DNA of 43,444 nucleotides, from the NCBI RefSeq assembly GCF_018837975.1, contig NZ_JAGSOY010000041.1, positions 1-43,444 on the forward strand, in the 5' to 3' direction. A program made the translations under genes and the position numbers. The DNA is from Zooshikella harenae (GTDB lineage: Bacteria; Pseudomonadota; Gammaproteobacteria; Pseudomonadales; Zooshikellaceae). Below, in pieces: positions 8,282 to 17,411 of this stretch (position 1 is the stretch's first letter; each line of letters opens with the position of its first letter). Below the pieces are notes generated by a model. That model saw only the letters and a list, made by a program, of their open reading frames with translations. It was not told the origin of the DNA and made no database searches.

Positions 8282-9073
8282 ATGGTAAATAAAAAACATA
8301 CAGAATCACTGAGTAAACGAAAAGTTGTAACTGTCGTTTTATTGATGGTTACATGCTTAGCGATTGGATTTAAGTTAGGCTTAAACTCAGATGCTGACTC
8401 TCCATTAATATGGCAAGAAGAAATAGCAACGTTTCAAGCAGAAGACAGAAAGGATTCACCTAAGGCTGGTAGCGTATTATTTGTTGGTAGCTCAAGTATT
8501 CGCCTTTGGGAGACACTCGCTGATGACTTTGCTCCATTTAGTATTATTAAACGTGGTTTTGGTGGAGCAACGTTAAATGATGTGATCTATTATATTGAAG
8601 AAGTTATTTTTGCTTACCAGCCTCAGGCGATTGTACTTTATGTTGGCTCAAACGATATAAAGCCTCCCACACCTAAACCTCCAAAAGAAGTGTTGCAGCT
8701 AACGAAGCTCTTAGTCACTAAAATCCATAAGCGATTACCTTCAGTACCTGTATTTTACATAGCGATAAATCCTACACCAAAGCGTTGGCATTTATGGCCA
8801 ACAATTCAACAAGCCAATAAGCTGATTAAAAACTATGCAGACAGAAAACCAAACATGATATTTATTGATAGCGCTGGACTCTTTGTGGACAAAGATCAAA
8901 CACTTATACACTCTTTATTTAAAAACGATCAACTGCATCTAAATCAGACAGGTTATGCTCAATGGCTAGGAGCAATTAAGCCTGTACTTATGAAACACTT
9001 GATGAATGAAGCTGTTCAAAGCTCAAGTTATATTTTCCCAGGTATGTTCTCAGGCGGTGGGAATCGTTTGTAG
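8282..9073 (+). CDS. SGNH/GDSL-type hydrolase, membrane-anchored or exported
   Basis: 263 residues. One hydrophobic segment (about 15-32) after a Lys-rich start acts as signal anchor or uncleaved signal. The SGNH blocks are visible: block I VGSSSIRLW (nucleophile Ser about 71), block II GFGG (about 92-95), block III YVGSNDIK (Asn about 124) and block V DQLHLNQTGY with the Asp216/His219 dyad. Members deacylate lipids, sugars or peptidoglycan; the substrate is not determined here. The last 28 codons overlap the 3' end of rtcR on the opposite strand (8988-9073). The catalytic domain ends before that overlap, so the tail [19 protein letters not shown] may be a late extension. Confidence 0.85.
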   Translation: MVNKKHTESLSKRKVVTVVLLMVTCLAIGFKLGLNSDADSPLIWQEEIATFQAEDRKDSPKAGSVLFVGSSSIRLWETLADDFAPFSIIKRGFGGATLNDVIYYIEEVIFAYQPQAIVLYVGSNDIKPPTPKPPKEVLQLTKLLVTKIHKRLPSVPVFYIAINPTPKRWHLWPTIQQANKLIKNYADRKPNMIFIDSAGLFVDKDQTLIHSLFKNDQLHLNQTGYAQWLGAIKPVLMKHLMNEAVQSSSYIFPGMFSGGGNRL

Positions 9074-10592
9074 TCTTTTTCTGCATTCTGGACACATTAA
9101 ACAACTTTCTACCGGCTTCAGCTAAGTTTTTAGTGCTCAAGCATACCTCTATGACATACAAAAGCTGTTGTTGATCAAAAAGATCAATTTCTTCTAGCGT
9201 TTCTTTAGAAAGGAACTGCTGAAGCGTTCTAATTCGTTTATCGAGTAATGGTGTTGGCGATTGCCATGCTTTTTTGAGTCGGAGAATTTCTTCTTGTACG
9301 ATATTTTCAGTAATCCGCCCTCCTGGTGCTAAGGTCGCCATTCTTAACACACATGCATTGAGATCCCGGAAGTTAGCTTTCCATAATGCAGCTGGTGATA
9401 AAGCAAAGTTTAAAAATAACTGTTTTGCATCACTATTAAATGTTACTAAGGAGCCATGCTGTTTGGCGAACTGCTGTAATTCATACTCAAGGTTTGGTTC
9501 AAGGTCTTCAATCCTTTCTCGAAGCCCTGGTAGCTCGTAGCTCCACAAGTTAATACGAGCCAGTAAATCTTCTCTGAACTTCCCTTCCAAGACAGCTTTG
9601 TGTAAATTTTGGTTTGTTCCAGCGATTAACTGGAAGTTACTTTGAATAGGCTGATCGCTTCCCATGGGGTAGAATGTCTTTTCTTCGATAGACTTCAAAA
9701 GCATAGCCTGCTCATCAAGTCCTAACTCGCCTATTTCATCCAGAAATAACAGTCCATCATGTGCCGTTTTTAATAAGCCCAAACGAGTTTGTAGTGCCCC
9801 TGTAAATGCCCCTTTTTTATGACCAAAAAGCGTCGACATAGCGTTATCGCCGTGTAATGTTGCACAGTTTACAGCGACAAACTCACCTTTAACTTGCCCT
9901 CGTTGTTTTTTTAGTGTGTAGATTTGTCTGGCTAGCTGTGATTTTCCTGCACCAGTAGGACCTGTGAGTAAGATAGGTGCAGAAGAGCGAATAGCGACTT
10001 GTTCAAGTTGGTTGATCAGTTTATTAAATTGAGCATTGTGGGTTGAAATACCAGATTTTAGTAATTGTTCTCCTGTCAGTTGTTCATGACGGAAACGCTG
10101 AGCTATTTGGTCATATTTAGATAAGTCCAAGTCGATGATGTGGTATTGCCCTTTGGCGCCAGCACTAGGTGAAGGCGAAGTTTGTAAAAGCTTACCAGGA
10201 AAATAGTGTGCTTCAGTCAGGAGGTAGAGGCAGATTTGAGCAACATGAGTGCCTGTAGTGATATGAATGTAATATTCGTCATTCTCGCGATCAAATGTAT
10301 AGCTGTTCGCAAAGTCATGTAAAGCTCCGTAGACTTGTTCAAAGTCCCATGGGTCTTCCCAACTCACTTTATGGATGTTAACTACGGTATTGGGTGATAC
10401 TTCATTAATATCTTCGGCTACTTTTTGCCCCATACGTGTATATTTGGGGTGAAGAATCATTTCAAATCGGTCAATGCTGAGTTCAGGGTGCATACAAACA
10501 GCCACGTTAGGGCGCCATTTATCCCAACGATTGTTACCACGGCCCTTTTGATCAAGTACTGTTCCCAAGAGGCTGATTACTACTGTAGCCAT
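8988..10592 (-). CDS. rtcR: RtcR, sigma-54 activator with CARF sensor domain
   Basis: 534 residues, the usual RtcR length (E. coli 532). The N-terminal RtcR/CARF sensor domain (about 1-180) starts [18 protein letters not shown] and contains the [18 protein letters not shown] stretch typical of this family. The central AAA+ domain has Walker A GPTGAGKS, the sigma-54 contact motif GAFTGA and Walker [12 protein letters not shown]. The C-terminal part is helical. RtcR normally activates rtcBA (RNA ligase and RNA cyclase) when RNA is damaged, but neither gene is in this window. Here rtcR is divergent from sbcD (172-bp spacer) and its 3' end overlaps the SGNH hydrolase gene by 86 bp. Confidence 0.95.
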   Translation of the reverse strand: MATVVISLLGTVLDQKGRGNNRWDKWRPNVAVCMHPELSIDRFEMILHPKYTRMGQKVAEDINEVSPNTVVNIHKVSWEDPWDFEQVYGALHDFANSYTFDRENDEYYIHITTGTHVAQICLYLLTEAHYFPGKLLQTSPSPSAGAKGQYHIIDLDLSKYDQIAQRFRHEQLTGEQLLKSGISTHNAQFNKLINQLEQVAIRSSAPILLTGPTGAGKSQLARQIYTLKKQRGQVKGEFVAVNCATLHGDNAMSTLFGHKKGAFTGALQTRLGLLKTAHDGLLFLDEIGELGLDEQAMLLKSIEEKTFYPMGSDQPIQSNFQLIAGTNQNLHKAVLEGKFREDLLARINLWSYELPGLRERIEDLEPNLEYELQQFAKQHGSLVTFNSDAKQLFLNFALSPAALWKANFRDLNACVLRMATLAPGGRITENIVQEEILRLKKAWQSPTPLLDKRIRTLQQFLSKETLEEIDLFDQQQLLYVIEVCLSTKNLAEAGRKLFNVSRMQKKTTNDSHRLRTYLGKYNLSFEQLHSSSVS

Positions 10593-10710
10593 TTACTTAT
10601 CCTGTCAGATATTTAATATCACATAAGATAATAGTAGAAAGGGTGGATCCCGTATATATGCCTTGATCAAACCCTTTAAAAATCGTGACTTTTACTAGTT
10701 CACATCGTTT

Positions 10711-10735
10711 ACCTGTATTGGCAGGTTATACTGCA
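10711..10735 (+). promoter_or_regulatory. Candidate sbcD promoter with small dyad
   Basis: The rtcR-sbcD spacer contains ACCTG / TATTGG / CAGGT (10711-10726). It also contains TTGGCA at 10718, a good -35 with a weaker TTTATT 17 nt later. The same stretch resembles a sigma-54 site (TGGCAGG...CTGCA), but GG and GC are 11 nt apart instead of the required 10. The sigma-70 reading is therefore safer. The ribosome binding site TAAGGA lies shortly before the sbcD ATG. Confidence 0.35.
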
Positions 10736-10764
10736 ACAGATTTATTGTAAGGAAATCAGTACTG

Positions 10765-12015
10765 ATGAGAATTCTTCACACTTCTGACTGGCATCTTGGA
10801 CGTACCTTGTATGGCAAGAAACGTTATGCAGAATTCGAAGCATTTTTATCCTGGCTTATTTCGACGATCCAACAACATAACATTGAAGCTTTGTTAGTTG
10901 CTGGCGATATATTTGATACAAGTACTCCCAGTCATCGATCACAGGAATTGTATTATCGTTTTCTGTACGATGCTTCTGCAACCTGTTGTAGGCATATCAT
11001 AATTATTGCAGGGAATCACGACTCTCCTTCATTTCTCAATGCACCAAAAACACTATTACGCGCATTAAATGTGCATGTGGTTGGCGCTATTACAGAAAGC
11101 CCTGAAGATGAAGTCATTACTTTGTATGATGAGTTGCAAATACCACACGCAATTATTTGTGCTGTACCTTATTTAAGGGACAAAGACATCCGTATGGTAG
11201 AGCCAGGTGAGACACTTGAAGAAAAAAATACAAAACTTGTCGAGGGGGTTAAGCATCATTACGAAAAGGTGTGTGCTATTGCTGAACAAAAACAAGCAAG
11301 CTACAAAAGTTCTGGATATACACATGTCCCCATTGTTGCAATGGGACACCTTTTCACTATGGGAGGGAAGACAATAGAAGGTGATGGTGTCAGGGAGTTG
11401 TATGTTGGGTCATTAGCTCATGTTGGAAAAAATGTTTTTCCATCTTCGATTGACTATCTTGCACTAGGTCATTTACATATTCCACAGTGTGTCGCTGATA
11501 CACACCACATACGTTATTGTGGCTCACCAATTCCAATGGGCTATGGTGAAGCATCCCAACAAAAGAAGGTGGTTATTGTTGAATTTGACAACAGTGATAA
11601 CAGGACAGCCTTAATTCATGAGTTAGATATACCTTGTTTTCAAAAGTTGGAGCGAATTTCAGGCTCATTCGCTGCGATTTTAGCTAGCATTGAGCAACTT
11701 AAAGCAGATAAAAGCTCAGCATGGTTAGAGATTGAGTATATCGGTAAGGAGATTGTTAGCAATTTGCGTGATATGTGTAATGAGGCGCTGAAAGGATCTG
11801 CTATGGAAATCCGTAGAATAAAGGATAAACGGGTTATAGAAGCTGTCATGCGAACGATGCAGGAGGAAGAAACACTTGATGATCTGAATGTAAATGAAGT
11901 GTTTGAGCGGTGTTTGCAAGCTAACAATATTCCTGTTGACGAGTACGCTGAACTCATAAGTGCATATAATGAAATCGTAAAGTCTCTCCATGAAGAAGAC
12001 ATAAATGCTGAATAG
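10765..12015 (+). CDS. sbcD: Exonuclease SbcCD, nuclease subunit SbcD
   Basis: 416 residues; the Mre11-type Mn-dependent nuclease of the SbcCD complex, which opens DNA hairpins and double-strand ends at inverted repeats. The metallophosphatase motifs are all present: SDWHLG (Asp8, His10), AGDIFD (Asp48), AGNHDSP (Asn84, His85), MGHLF and ALGHLHIPQ. The C-terminal capping region (about 290-416) is helical and acidic. The start ATG is preceded by TAAGGA. sbcC follows after 11 bp, so the two are co-transcribed. Divergent from rtcR. Confidence 0.97.
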   Translation: MRILHTSDWHLGRTLYGKKRYAEFEAFLSWLISTIQQHNIEALLVAGDIFDTSTPSHRSQELYYRFLYDASATCCRHIIIIAGNHDSPSFLNAPKTLLRALNVHVVGAITESPEDEVITLYDELQIPHAIICAVPYLRDKDIRMVEPGETLEEKNTKLVEGVKHHYEKVCAIAEQKQASYKSSGYTHVPIVAMGHLFTMGGKTIEGDGVRELYVGSLAHVGKNVFPSSIDYLALGHLHIPQCVADTHHIRYCGSPIPMGYGEASQQKKVVIVEFDNSDNRTALIHELDIPCFQKLERISGSFAAILASIEQLKADKSSAWLEIEYIGKEIVSNLRDMCNEALKGSAMEIRRIKDKRVIEAVMRTMQEEETLDDLNVNEVFERCLQANNIPVDEYAELISAYNEIVKSLHEEDINAE

Positions 12016-12026
12016 AGAGGCTGGTA

Positions 12027-15000
12027 ATGAAGATTCTGGAGCTTAGATTTAAAAATTTAAACTCACTGTATGGTGAGTGGTTTATTGACTTTACTCATCC
12101 TGAATATGAAGCCAATGGTATTTTTGCACTAACAGGGCCAACAGGGGCAGGAAAGTCAACAATTTTAGATGCTATTTGTTTGGCTCTCTATGGCGCTACA
12201 CCTCGACTGGGAAGAATAACAAAAAGTGGTAATGAAATTATGTCTCGGCAAACGGGAGAATGTTATGCCGAAGTAGTGTTTGAATCTCAAGCAGGGCGGT
12301 TCCGTTGTCATTGGGGGCAACATCGCGCACGAAAAAAAGCCTTAGGTAAACTTGCTGAAGCTAGACATGAGATTAGTGATGCTGATAGTGGAAAAACGAT
12401 AGAGACTAAAAAAAGCTTAGTTCTAGGTGTAATTGAAGAGAAAACAGGAATGGATTTTGATCGTTTCACTCGCTCCATTCTTCTGGCTCAAGGTGGATTT
12501 GACACATTTCTTAAAGCAGATACAGAACAAAAGTCAAAAATTTTAGAGCAAATTACAGGTACTGAAATTTATTCCAGTATTTCACTTCATGTTCATCAGC
12601 GTTCACGCAAAGAGAATGAAGCACTAAATTTTCTTCAGGCCGAAGTGACAGGAATTAATATACTAGATGAAGAACAGGAAGGCAGTATTAAGCAACAAAT
12701 GGCAATAAAGGAACAGCAAGCGCTTATAATAGAAACACAAATAAAAGAAAACATGAAAGCCATTGCATGGTTAACAAACATAGATGAGTTACGGAAAGAA
12801 ATAAATCTTCTTAATAATGAAGAAGAAAAATTTCAGTTGGAGAGTAAACAGTTCATACAAGAACGTGAGCGCTTAAAACAGGGGTTAAAGGCTTCTGAGC
12901 TTGAAGGGAGCTATGCGGTATTGAATGAGGTTCGTAAACTACTAGAAACTGAGCAAATAAGCCTAAATAGTGAAGAAACGAAAGTTCCAAATTTGCAGTT
13001 AGATGTATCGAAAAAAGAAACATTATTAAAACAAACAGAGCAAAAGGTTATTGAAATTAAAAAGGCACAAAAAGCACTAGTGCCTTTACTTCAAAAAGTA
13101 CGCTCAGTTGATCACCAGCTCACAAACAAAAAACAGGCAATAAGCCATTGTGAAGATGGTTGTAAAAAAGTGTCTGAAACTATTTTGCGTGAAGGTGACC
13201 GTCTCCAAAGCTATAAAAGTAAGTATCATTCATTACAAAATGAATTGGACGCTGTAGAGGTATATTTAGACCAACATCAGGCTGATGAGTGGCTTTTGAG
13301 TGGATATACAGGGGTAGAAACTCAACTAGAAAGGCTTAACACAATACAACATGATATATTAGAAAAAAAATCAGAAAAGCAAAGGCTTATAAGTCGTTTA
13401 AGTGAAACAGACAAGGGCTTGGAGTCTATCAATAAAGAACTAAAACAAGTTGGTCAGAAACAGTGCCAAGCAGAGGGTTTAATTCAGTTGAAACAGCAAG
13501 AACTAGAGGCGCTGCTCAATGGACGACTGCTTAGGGAGTTTTTTGCTGAAAGAGAAATGTTGTATAGGGAAATAGTTTTACTGCAAAAAATTTCGGATCT
13601 TGAATCTGAACGCACGAGACTGGAAGACGGAAAACCATGTCCATTATGTGGTGCTAAAGACCATCCTTATGCATTGGGAAATGTTCCAGAAAAAGAAGAG
13701 TGTGAAAAAAAGATTGCTGCATTAACAGATTTACTTGAAAAAGTGAATTTATTGGAAGAGGATATTAATAAGCAAGAAAAGATAAAACATAAATATCAAC
13801 AAGAGCAAGTAAGCGCAGAAAAAAGACAGTTTATTTTAAGTGGTGAGCGTCAAATGATAGAAAAAGAATGCTTAGCTATAAATACTCTGCTGAGTAGTTT
13901 GACTCAGGAGTATGAGGAAGTGAAGCATTCGATACGCGATAAATTAAAGCCTCTAAATATAATAGAATTGCAAGAGTTTAATGCAGTCATATTACTTAAA
14001 CAACTTAAAGAACGAATAACGAATTGGCAACTCCAGAAACAAAAAAAAGAGGTGTTAAGCCAACAAAAACTCCAGTGTGATGGTGAAATTAAAACGATTA
14101 ATGCAGTACTTGAAACTCATAACTCATCTCTTAATGATAAACAAGCAGAACTAAGTGTTCTTCAAATAGAGCTGGAAGCATTGCACAAAGAACGTCATGA
14201 TTTATTTGGCTCTAAAAAAGCAGATGAAGAAGAGAGTCGAGTAAGTGAATCTATTAGTGATGCTGAGCTTGAAGAAAAAAATGCTAGAGATAATTATATT
14301 TCAGGGCAGCAGCAATTAAGCTTATCTGAATCAAAGATTCAGGACTTAAAAATACAAATTGCTAAAAAGAAAGTAGATTTAAATAAAAAAGAATCTGAGT
14401 TTAAGGCGTTGTTATCTGAAAAATCATTTAGCAATGAGCAGGTATTTATTGATGCTAGATTGTCTGTAGACGAACGAAATAGACTGCAGCTGAAAGAGAG
14501 GGAATTGGAAAAGAAGAGAGTTGAGTTAGAACATAAGCAGAAAGATAGAGAAATGCGTTTGGCAACAGAAATTAGTAAAAATATTACTGACCTGACGCTT
14601 GATGAACTGGAATTTAAGCAGAAGGGTTTTGAAGAATCATTTACACAACTACGAGATAATATTGCTGAACTGAAACATAAGATAGCTGAAAATAGTGAGG
14701 CAAAAGCACGTGTTAAGGAAAAACAAAATAAAATTGAAGCGCAAAAAAAAGAGTGTCTTCGTTGGGAAAAGCTACATGCATTGATAGGCTCTGCTGATGG
14801 TAAAAAATATCGAAACTTTGCTCAAGGACTAACGTTTGAGCGAATGGTTTCACATGCGAATCGACAACTTGAGAAAATGACAGACCGCTATCTGCTGATT
14901 AGAGATGAAAAACAACCACTTGCGCTGAATGTTGTAGATAATTATCAGGCAGGAGAGGTAAGATCTACTAAAAACCTTTCAGGGGGGGAATGTTTTATTG

Positions 15001-15272
15001 TTAGCTTGTCATTAGCCCTTGGTTTGTCTCATATGGCAAGTAAAAATGTGAGGGTTGATTCATTGTTCTTAGATGAAGGCTTTGGCTCTTTGGATGAAGA
15101 GGCGCTAGATATTGCTTTGGAAACTCTGGCTGGACTAGAGCAAGAGGATAAGTTAATTGGAGTTATTTCACACGTAACAGCACTAAAGGAAAGAATTAGT
15201 ACACAAATCCAGGTTAGCCCTCAAACTGGAGGGCAAAGTTTGATTGTGGGTCACGGTTGTAAAAGAATTTAG
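12027..15272 (+). CDS. sbcC: Exonuclease SbcCD, ATPase subunit SbcC
   Basis: 1081 residues; the Rad50/SMC-type ATPase partner of SbcD. It has an N-terminal ATP-binding half with Walker [10 protein letters not shown] (residues 37-45), the Q-loop region ILLAQGGFDTFLKA, and long coiled coils (about 200-500 and 570-900, rich in Glu, Lys, Gln). A zinc hook CPLC sits at about 538-541. The C-terminal ATPase half has the signature LSGGE (about 984) and Walker B SLFLDEGFGSLD. Both halves and the hook are intact and the length is normal. It is translated from an ATG 11 bp after sbcD with a GAGAGGCTGG ribosome binding site. No terminator hairpin is evident downstream. Confidence 0.97.
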   Translation: MKILELRFKNLNSLYGEWFIDFTHPEYEANGIFALTGPTGAGKSTILDAICLALYGATPRLGRITKSGNEIMSRQTGECYAEVVFESQAGRFRCHWGQHRARKKALGKLAEARHEISDADSGKTIETKKSLVLGVIEEKTGMDFDRFTRSILLAQGGFDTFLKADTEQKSKILEQITGTEIYSSISLHVHQRSRKENEALNFLQAEVTGINILDEEQEGSIKQQMAIKEQQALIIETQIKENMKAIAWLTNIDELRKEINLLNNEEEKFQLESKQFIQERERLKQGLKASELEGSYAVLNEVRKLLETEQISLNSEETKVPNLQLDVSKKETLLKQTEQKVIEIKKAQKALVPLLQKVRSVDHQLTNKKQAISHCEDGCKKVSETILREGDRLQSYKSKYHSLQNELDAVEVYLDQHQADEWLLSGYTGVETQLERLNTIQHDILEKKSEKQRLISRLSETDKGLESINKELKQVGQKQCQAEGLIQLKQQELEALLNGRLLREFFAEREMLYREIVLLQKISDLESERTRLEDGKPCPLCGAKDHPYALGNVPEKEECEKKIAALTDLLEKVNLLEEDINKQEKIKHKYQQEQVSAEKRQFILSGERQMIEKECLAINTLLSSLTQEYEEVKHSIRDKLKPLNIIELQEFNAVILLKQLKERITNWQLQKQKKEVLSQQKLQCDGEIKTINAVLETHNSSLNDKQAELSVLQIELEALHKERHDLFGSKKADEEESRVSESISDAELEEKNARDNYISGQQQLSLSESKIQDLKIQIAKKKVDLNKKESEFKALLSEKSFSNEQVFIDARLSVDERNRLQLKERELEKKRVELEHKQKDREMRLATEISKNITDLTLDELEFKQKGFEESFTQLRDNIAELKHKIAENSEAKARVKEKQNKIEAQKKECLRWEKLHALIGSADGKKYRNFAQGLTFERMVSHANRQLEKMTDRYLLIRDEKQPLALNVVDNYQAGEVRSTKNLSGGECFIVSLSLALGLSHMASKNVRVDSLFLDEGFGSLDEEALDIALETLAGLEQEDKLIGVISHVTALKERISTQIQVSPQTGGQSLIVGHGCKRI

Positions 15273-15836
15273 AAAATAATAAAACATATGTTCGTTTGTA
15301 GTGAATTTTATGTTTATTTTTCTTTACGAGTAAAGTGAAGCTATACTTATCCGTTGTCAACACATTTTTCGTGCTTGTTGACTACATCCATCATCGCTGT
15401 AACCACCAAGAGCGCTTTAATAAAAATTAAGGCTGTTATTGTTAGTCTTAAAGGCCAAGCTTGCGGAAAAACTCCACTATGTATTTGTACTAAATATAGT
15501 AATGCTGTGAGGAGGGGATATGTAAAGATAATAATGATTATTATTTTGAAATTGTACTTGTTGTTTGTGTCTTATAATTTGTAATTAATGAAACAATTAA
15601 AATTTCAAAATATGTTTGGTAATGAAGTATGAGGTAGTGGATAATTAAACCGTATGCAGTATTTTTTGTGAGCATCTTTTCGTTTTTGATAGTGTGTTTT
15701 TTCCTGGTTGAAATATGCACTTTTGAGCGTCCCGTTAGTAGTGAATGAATTAACGAGATAGCGAAGTGATATATAAAGTTGCATTATTAATATTTTTATA
15801 TCTTGGGTTTTACTTAAGGTGATAGGGATATTAGCT
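15273..15836. other. Gap with decayed repeat copy, upstream of the CDPS gene
   Basis: 564 bp of very AT-rich DNA. It contains one copy of a dispersed degenerate repeat (15432-15483). A 76-codon open frame on the plus strand (15354-15584) crosses that repeat; it has no ribosome binding site and no family resemblance, so it is not called. The cyclodipeptide synthase promoter should lie near 15740-15820, where the sequence is too AT-rich to choose a single box. Confidence 0.4.
15432..15483 (+). repeat. Dispersed degenerate repeat, copy 1
   Basis: Shares TATTGTTAGTCTTAA followed by AGGCC with the copy at 29515, then diverges, keeping a GAAAAACTCCACTATGTAT tail that aligns with CTAAAAACACTTCGTTATAGGTAT in that copy. 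It lies in non-coding DNA. Its origin is unknown. Confidence 0.5.
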
Positions 15837-16547
15837 ATGGTTATGTATAATAATGTGATTAATCGGGTGTCAATTGTTAATAATCATAATAAATTATATC
15901 AAAAAGGGTACGGGAAACTTGGTAAAACAAGTATCCTTGTGGGTATTAGTCCTGGTAATGGCTATTTCAGTGAGAGCAACATAATTAGCATTTTATCTGG
16001 GATGTGCAAACACTCTCCTTTTGTTTATATTTTAGTTCCTGGAGAAATCCATATTCACAATTTTATTGGAATTGGTTATCCCGCTGATATGGCAAGAAAA
16101 AAAGCTAAAAGAGATATAAATCAAACTAATAATAGACTGGATCGTGCAGTAAATATTATGCAAACTGACCTAAGTATTGATAATTTCAGAATTATTGATT
16201 GGTTGAGTGAAATAGAAAGAAATATGGAGTATAAAAATAATTTATGCTTAATATTAGAGGAGTATAACTCTAATCAGGAATTCCAGTTGGCTGTAAATAC
16301 GATAACCTACCGTTACATGTCTTCCAGAGCCAAAAATAGAAAGATAAATAGAATAAATGTATCAGAAGGTGTTTTGTATTATTTAAAAGAACTTTCACTG
16401 TTCGCATCGTTTGCAACTATTTTTGGTGAAAAAATAATAATAGCTTACTATAAGGTGTGGGGAGATGATTTAGTATACATTGAAAAGCTGTTTCCTGATT
16501 TTACAAGGTGCTGCTCCATGATTCAGTATGAAATCAGTAAAGTATAG
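15837..16547 (+). CDS. Cyclodipeptide synthase (CDPS, AlbC family)
   Basis: 236 residues from ATG 15837. This start is chosen over GTG 15819 because AGGG lies 9 nt upstream and it puts the nucleophile at Ser38, close to AlbC Ser37. CDPSs take two aminoacyl-tRNAs and form a cyclic dipeptide through a Rossmann fold related to class-I aminoacyl-tRNA synthetases. Visible features are the signature VGISPGNGYFS with Ser38 and Asn41, the basic tRNA-binding helix MARKKAKRDINQTNNRLDR, and the catalytic YYLKEL (Tyr181 and Glu185, matching AlbC Tyr178/Glu182). At the AlbC Tyr202/His203 position I read Tyr205-Lys206 (IIAYYKVW). This gives Asn-Tyr-Lys, which fits neither the NYH nor the XYP subfamily cleanly. 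No tailoring oxidase, methyltransferase or P450 gene is adjacent. The gene is AT-richer than its neighbours, suggesting transfer. Confidence 0.88.
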   Translation: MVMYNNVINRVSIVNNHNKLYQKGYGKLGKTSILVGISPGNGYFSESNIISILSGMCKHSPFVYILVPGEIHIHNFIGIGYPADMARKKAKRDINQTNNRLDRAVNIMQTDLSIDNFRIIDWLSEIERNMEYKNNLCLILEEYNSNQEFQLAVNTITYRYMSSRAKNRKINRINVSEGVLYYLKELSLFASFATIFGEKIIIAYYKVWGDDLVYIEKLFPDFTRCCSMIQYEISKV

Positions 16548-16852
16548 TGGTTCTGATTTTAAGATTATAGTGAGTGTTATTTTAGTTATTGGTTTGTAGT
16601 TAATGGTTCTTATTCTATAAGGTTTCTTGGTATTATTCTTTCTTGTTATCAATTTGTTTTTGGTATAAATCACGCTGCGCTAAAAATTTGGTATGTGTTG
16701 TATAGTTTATGATAGGTGATTTTATTTTAACCAAAATTATTTTGCAAAAAATACATAAGCCTTACTAAGTAAGGCTAAGTGTGGAATAATTCTAATTAAT
16801 TTACGCTGAGTAATCGTATATTGAAAATATGTATTAGGAAACAAAGGAAGTT
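16548..16852. other. 305-bp gap with hairpin
   Basis: AT-rich non-coding spacer between the CDPS gene and the Spy-like gene. Its only structure is the hairpin at 16758-16776. The ribosome binding site AAGGAAG of the next gene is at its end. Confidence 0.4.
16758..16776. terminator. Short perfect hairpin
   Basis: AGCCTTAC / TAA / GTAAGGCT, 8-bp perfect arms and a 3-nt loop. A T-rich run (TATTTTTT) follows on the minus strand only, so as a terminator it would stop transcription entering from the right. No minus-strand gene is known there, so it may instead be a regulatory hairpin upstream of the next gene. Confidence 0.4.
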
Positions 16853-17383
16853 ATGATGAAAAGTGTAAATTTAAAAAGAATCCAAAAATATATTGGTATA
16901 GCTGTAATATCTGCTTTACCGCTCGCTAGTTTTGTTCAGGCTGACACAGAAAATTTTAGACCAGGTCATCATGGTGGTGGTTTTATATCTCCGATGATTG
17001 TCTTTAAATTAGCTGAGTCACAAGATATTGATAAAATTCTAAATGATTTAGAGTTAACGCCGGAACAAATCACCAATATTAAAACATTGGTTACTGAGGC
17101 TAAAGCTGAAAAAGATAAGGCTTTTGCTGAAGCGGGTGTGACTGAAGAGCAACTGAAGCAGTTAATGCAAAACGTGCATAAAGCTGCCAGACCTTCAATG
17201 GATAGTTTGAAGGAAGAACTAACAATCTCCAAGTATCAAAAGTTGCGTAAACTGCTGCATCCGGGACGGTCTGATAAGCCAGGCAAACCTGGTGATCCTG
17301 ATCGTCCCGGTAAACCAGGAGGACCAACAATTCCTGATGAGCCAACGCCTCCAACTCCAGATGATGTGATTATCGTTCAATAA
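16853..17383 (+). CDS. Exported Spy/CpxP-like protein with Pro-Gly-rich tail
   Basis: 176 residues. The signal peptide has cleavage after SFVQA (about residue 30). A His/Gly patch (RPGHHGGGF) is followed by a helical core (about 55-138) with LELTPEQITNIKTL and LTISKYQKLRKLL, resembling the LTxxQ repeats of the Spy/CpxP periplasmic chaperone family. The C-terminal 40 residues are a collagen-like low-complexity tail (DKPGKPGDPDRPGKPGGP, then Pro/Thr/Asp) ending DDVIIVQ. The family link is a pattern match, not proven. The start is secure (AAGGAAG before ATG-ATG). The gene ends at a strong terminator. The tail is unusual for Spy-like proteins and could be a spacer or surface element. Confidence 0.65.
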   Translation: MMKSVNLKRIQKYIGIAVISALPLASFVQADTENFRPGHHGGGFISPMIVFKLAESQDIDKILNDLELTPEQITNIKTLVTEAKAEKDKAFAEAGVTEEQLKQLMQNVHKAARPSMDSLKEELTISKYQKLRKLLHPGRSDKPGKPGDPDRPGKPGGPTIPDEPTPPTPDDVIIVQ

Positions 17384-17411
17384 TTAGTTGATCCCTAGGT
17401 TTGATTAATTT

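Noticed and set aside
8988-10592. CARF-domain protein as part of a CRISPR or CBASS-like defence locus
   Set aside because: The protein is a full-length RtcR with sigma-54 activator motifs, and no cas, cyclase or effector gene is present.
15354-15584. 76-codon plus-strand open frame
   Set aside because: No ribosome binding site, no family resemblance, and it runs across a degenerate repeat copy in AT-rich DNA.
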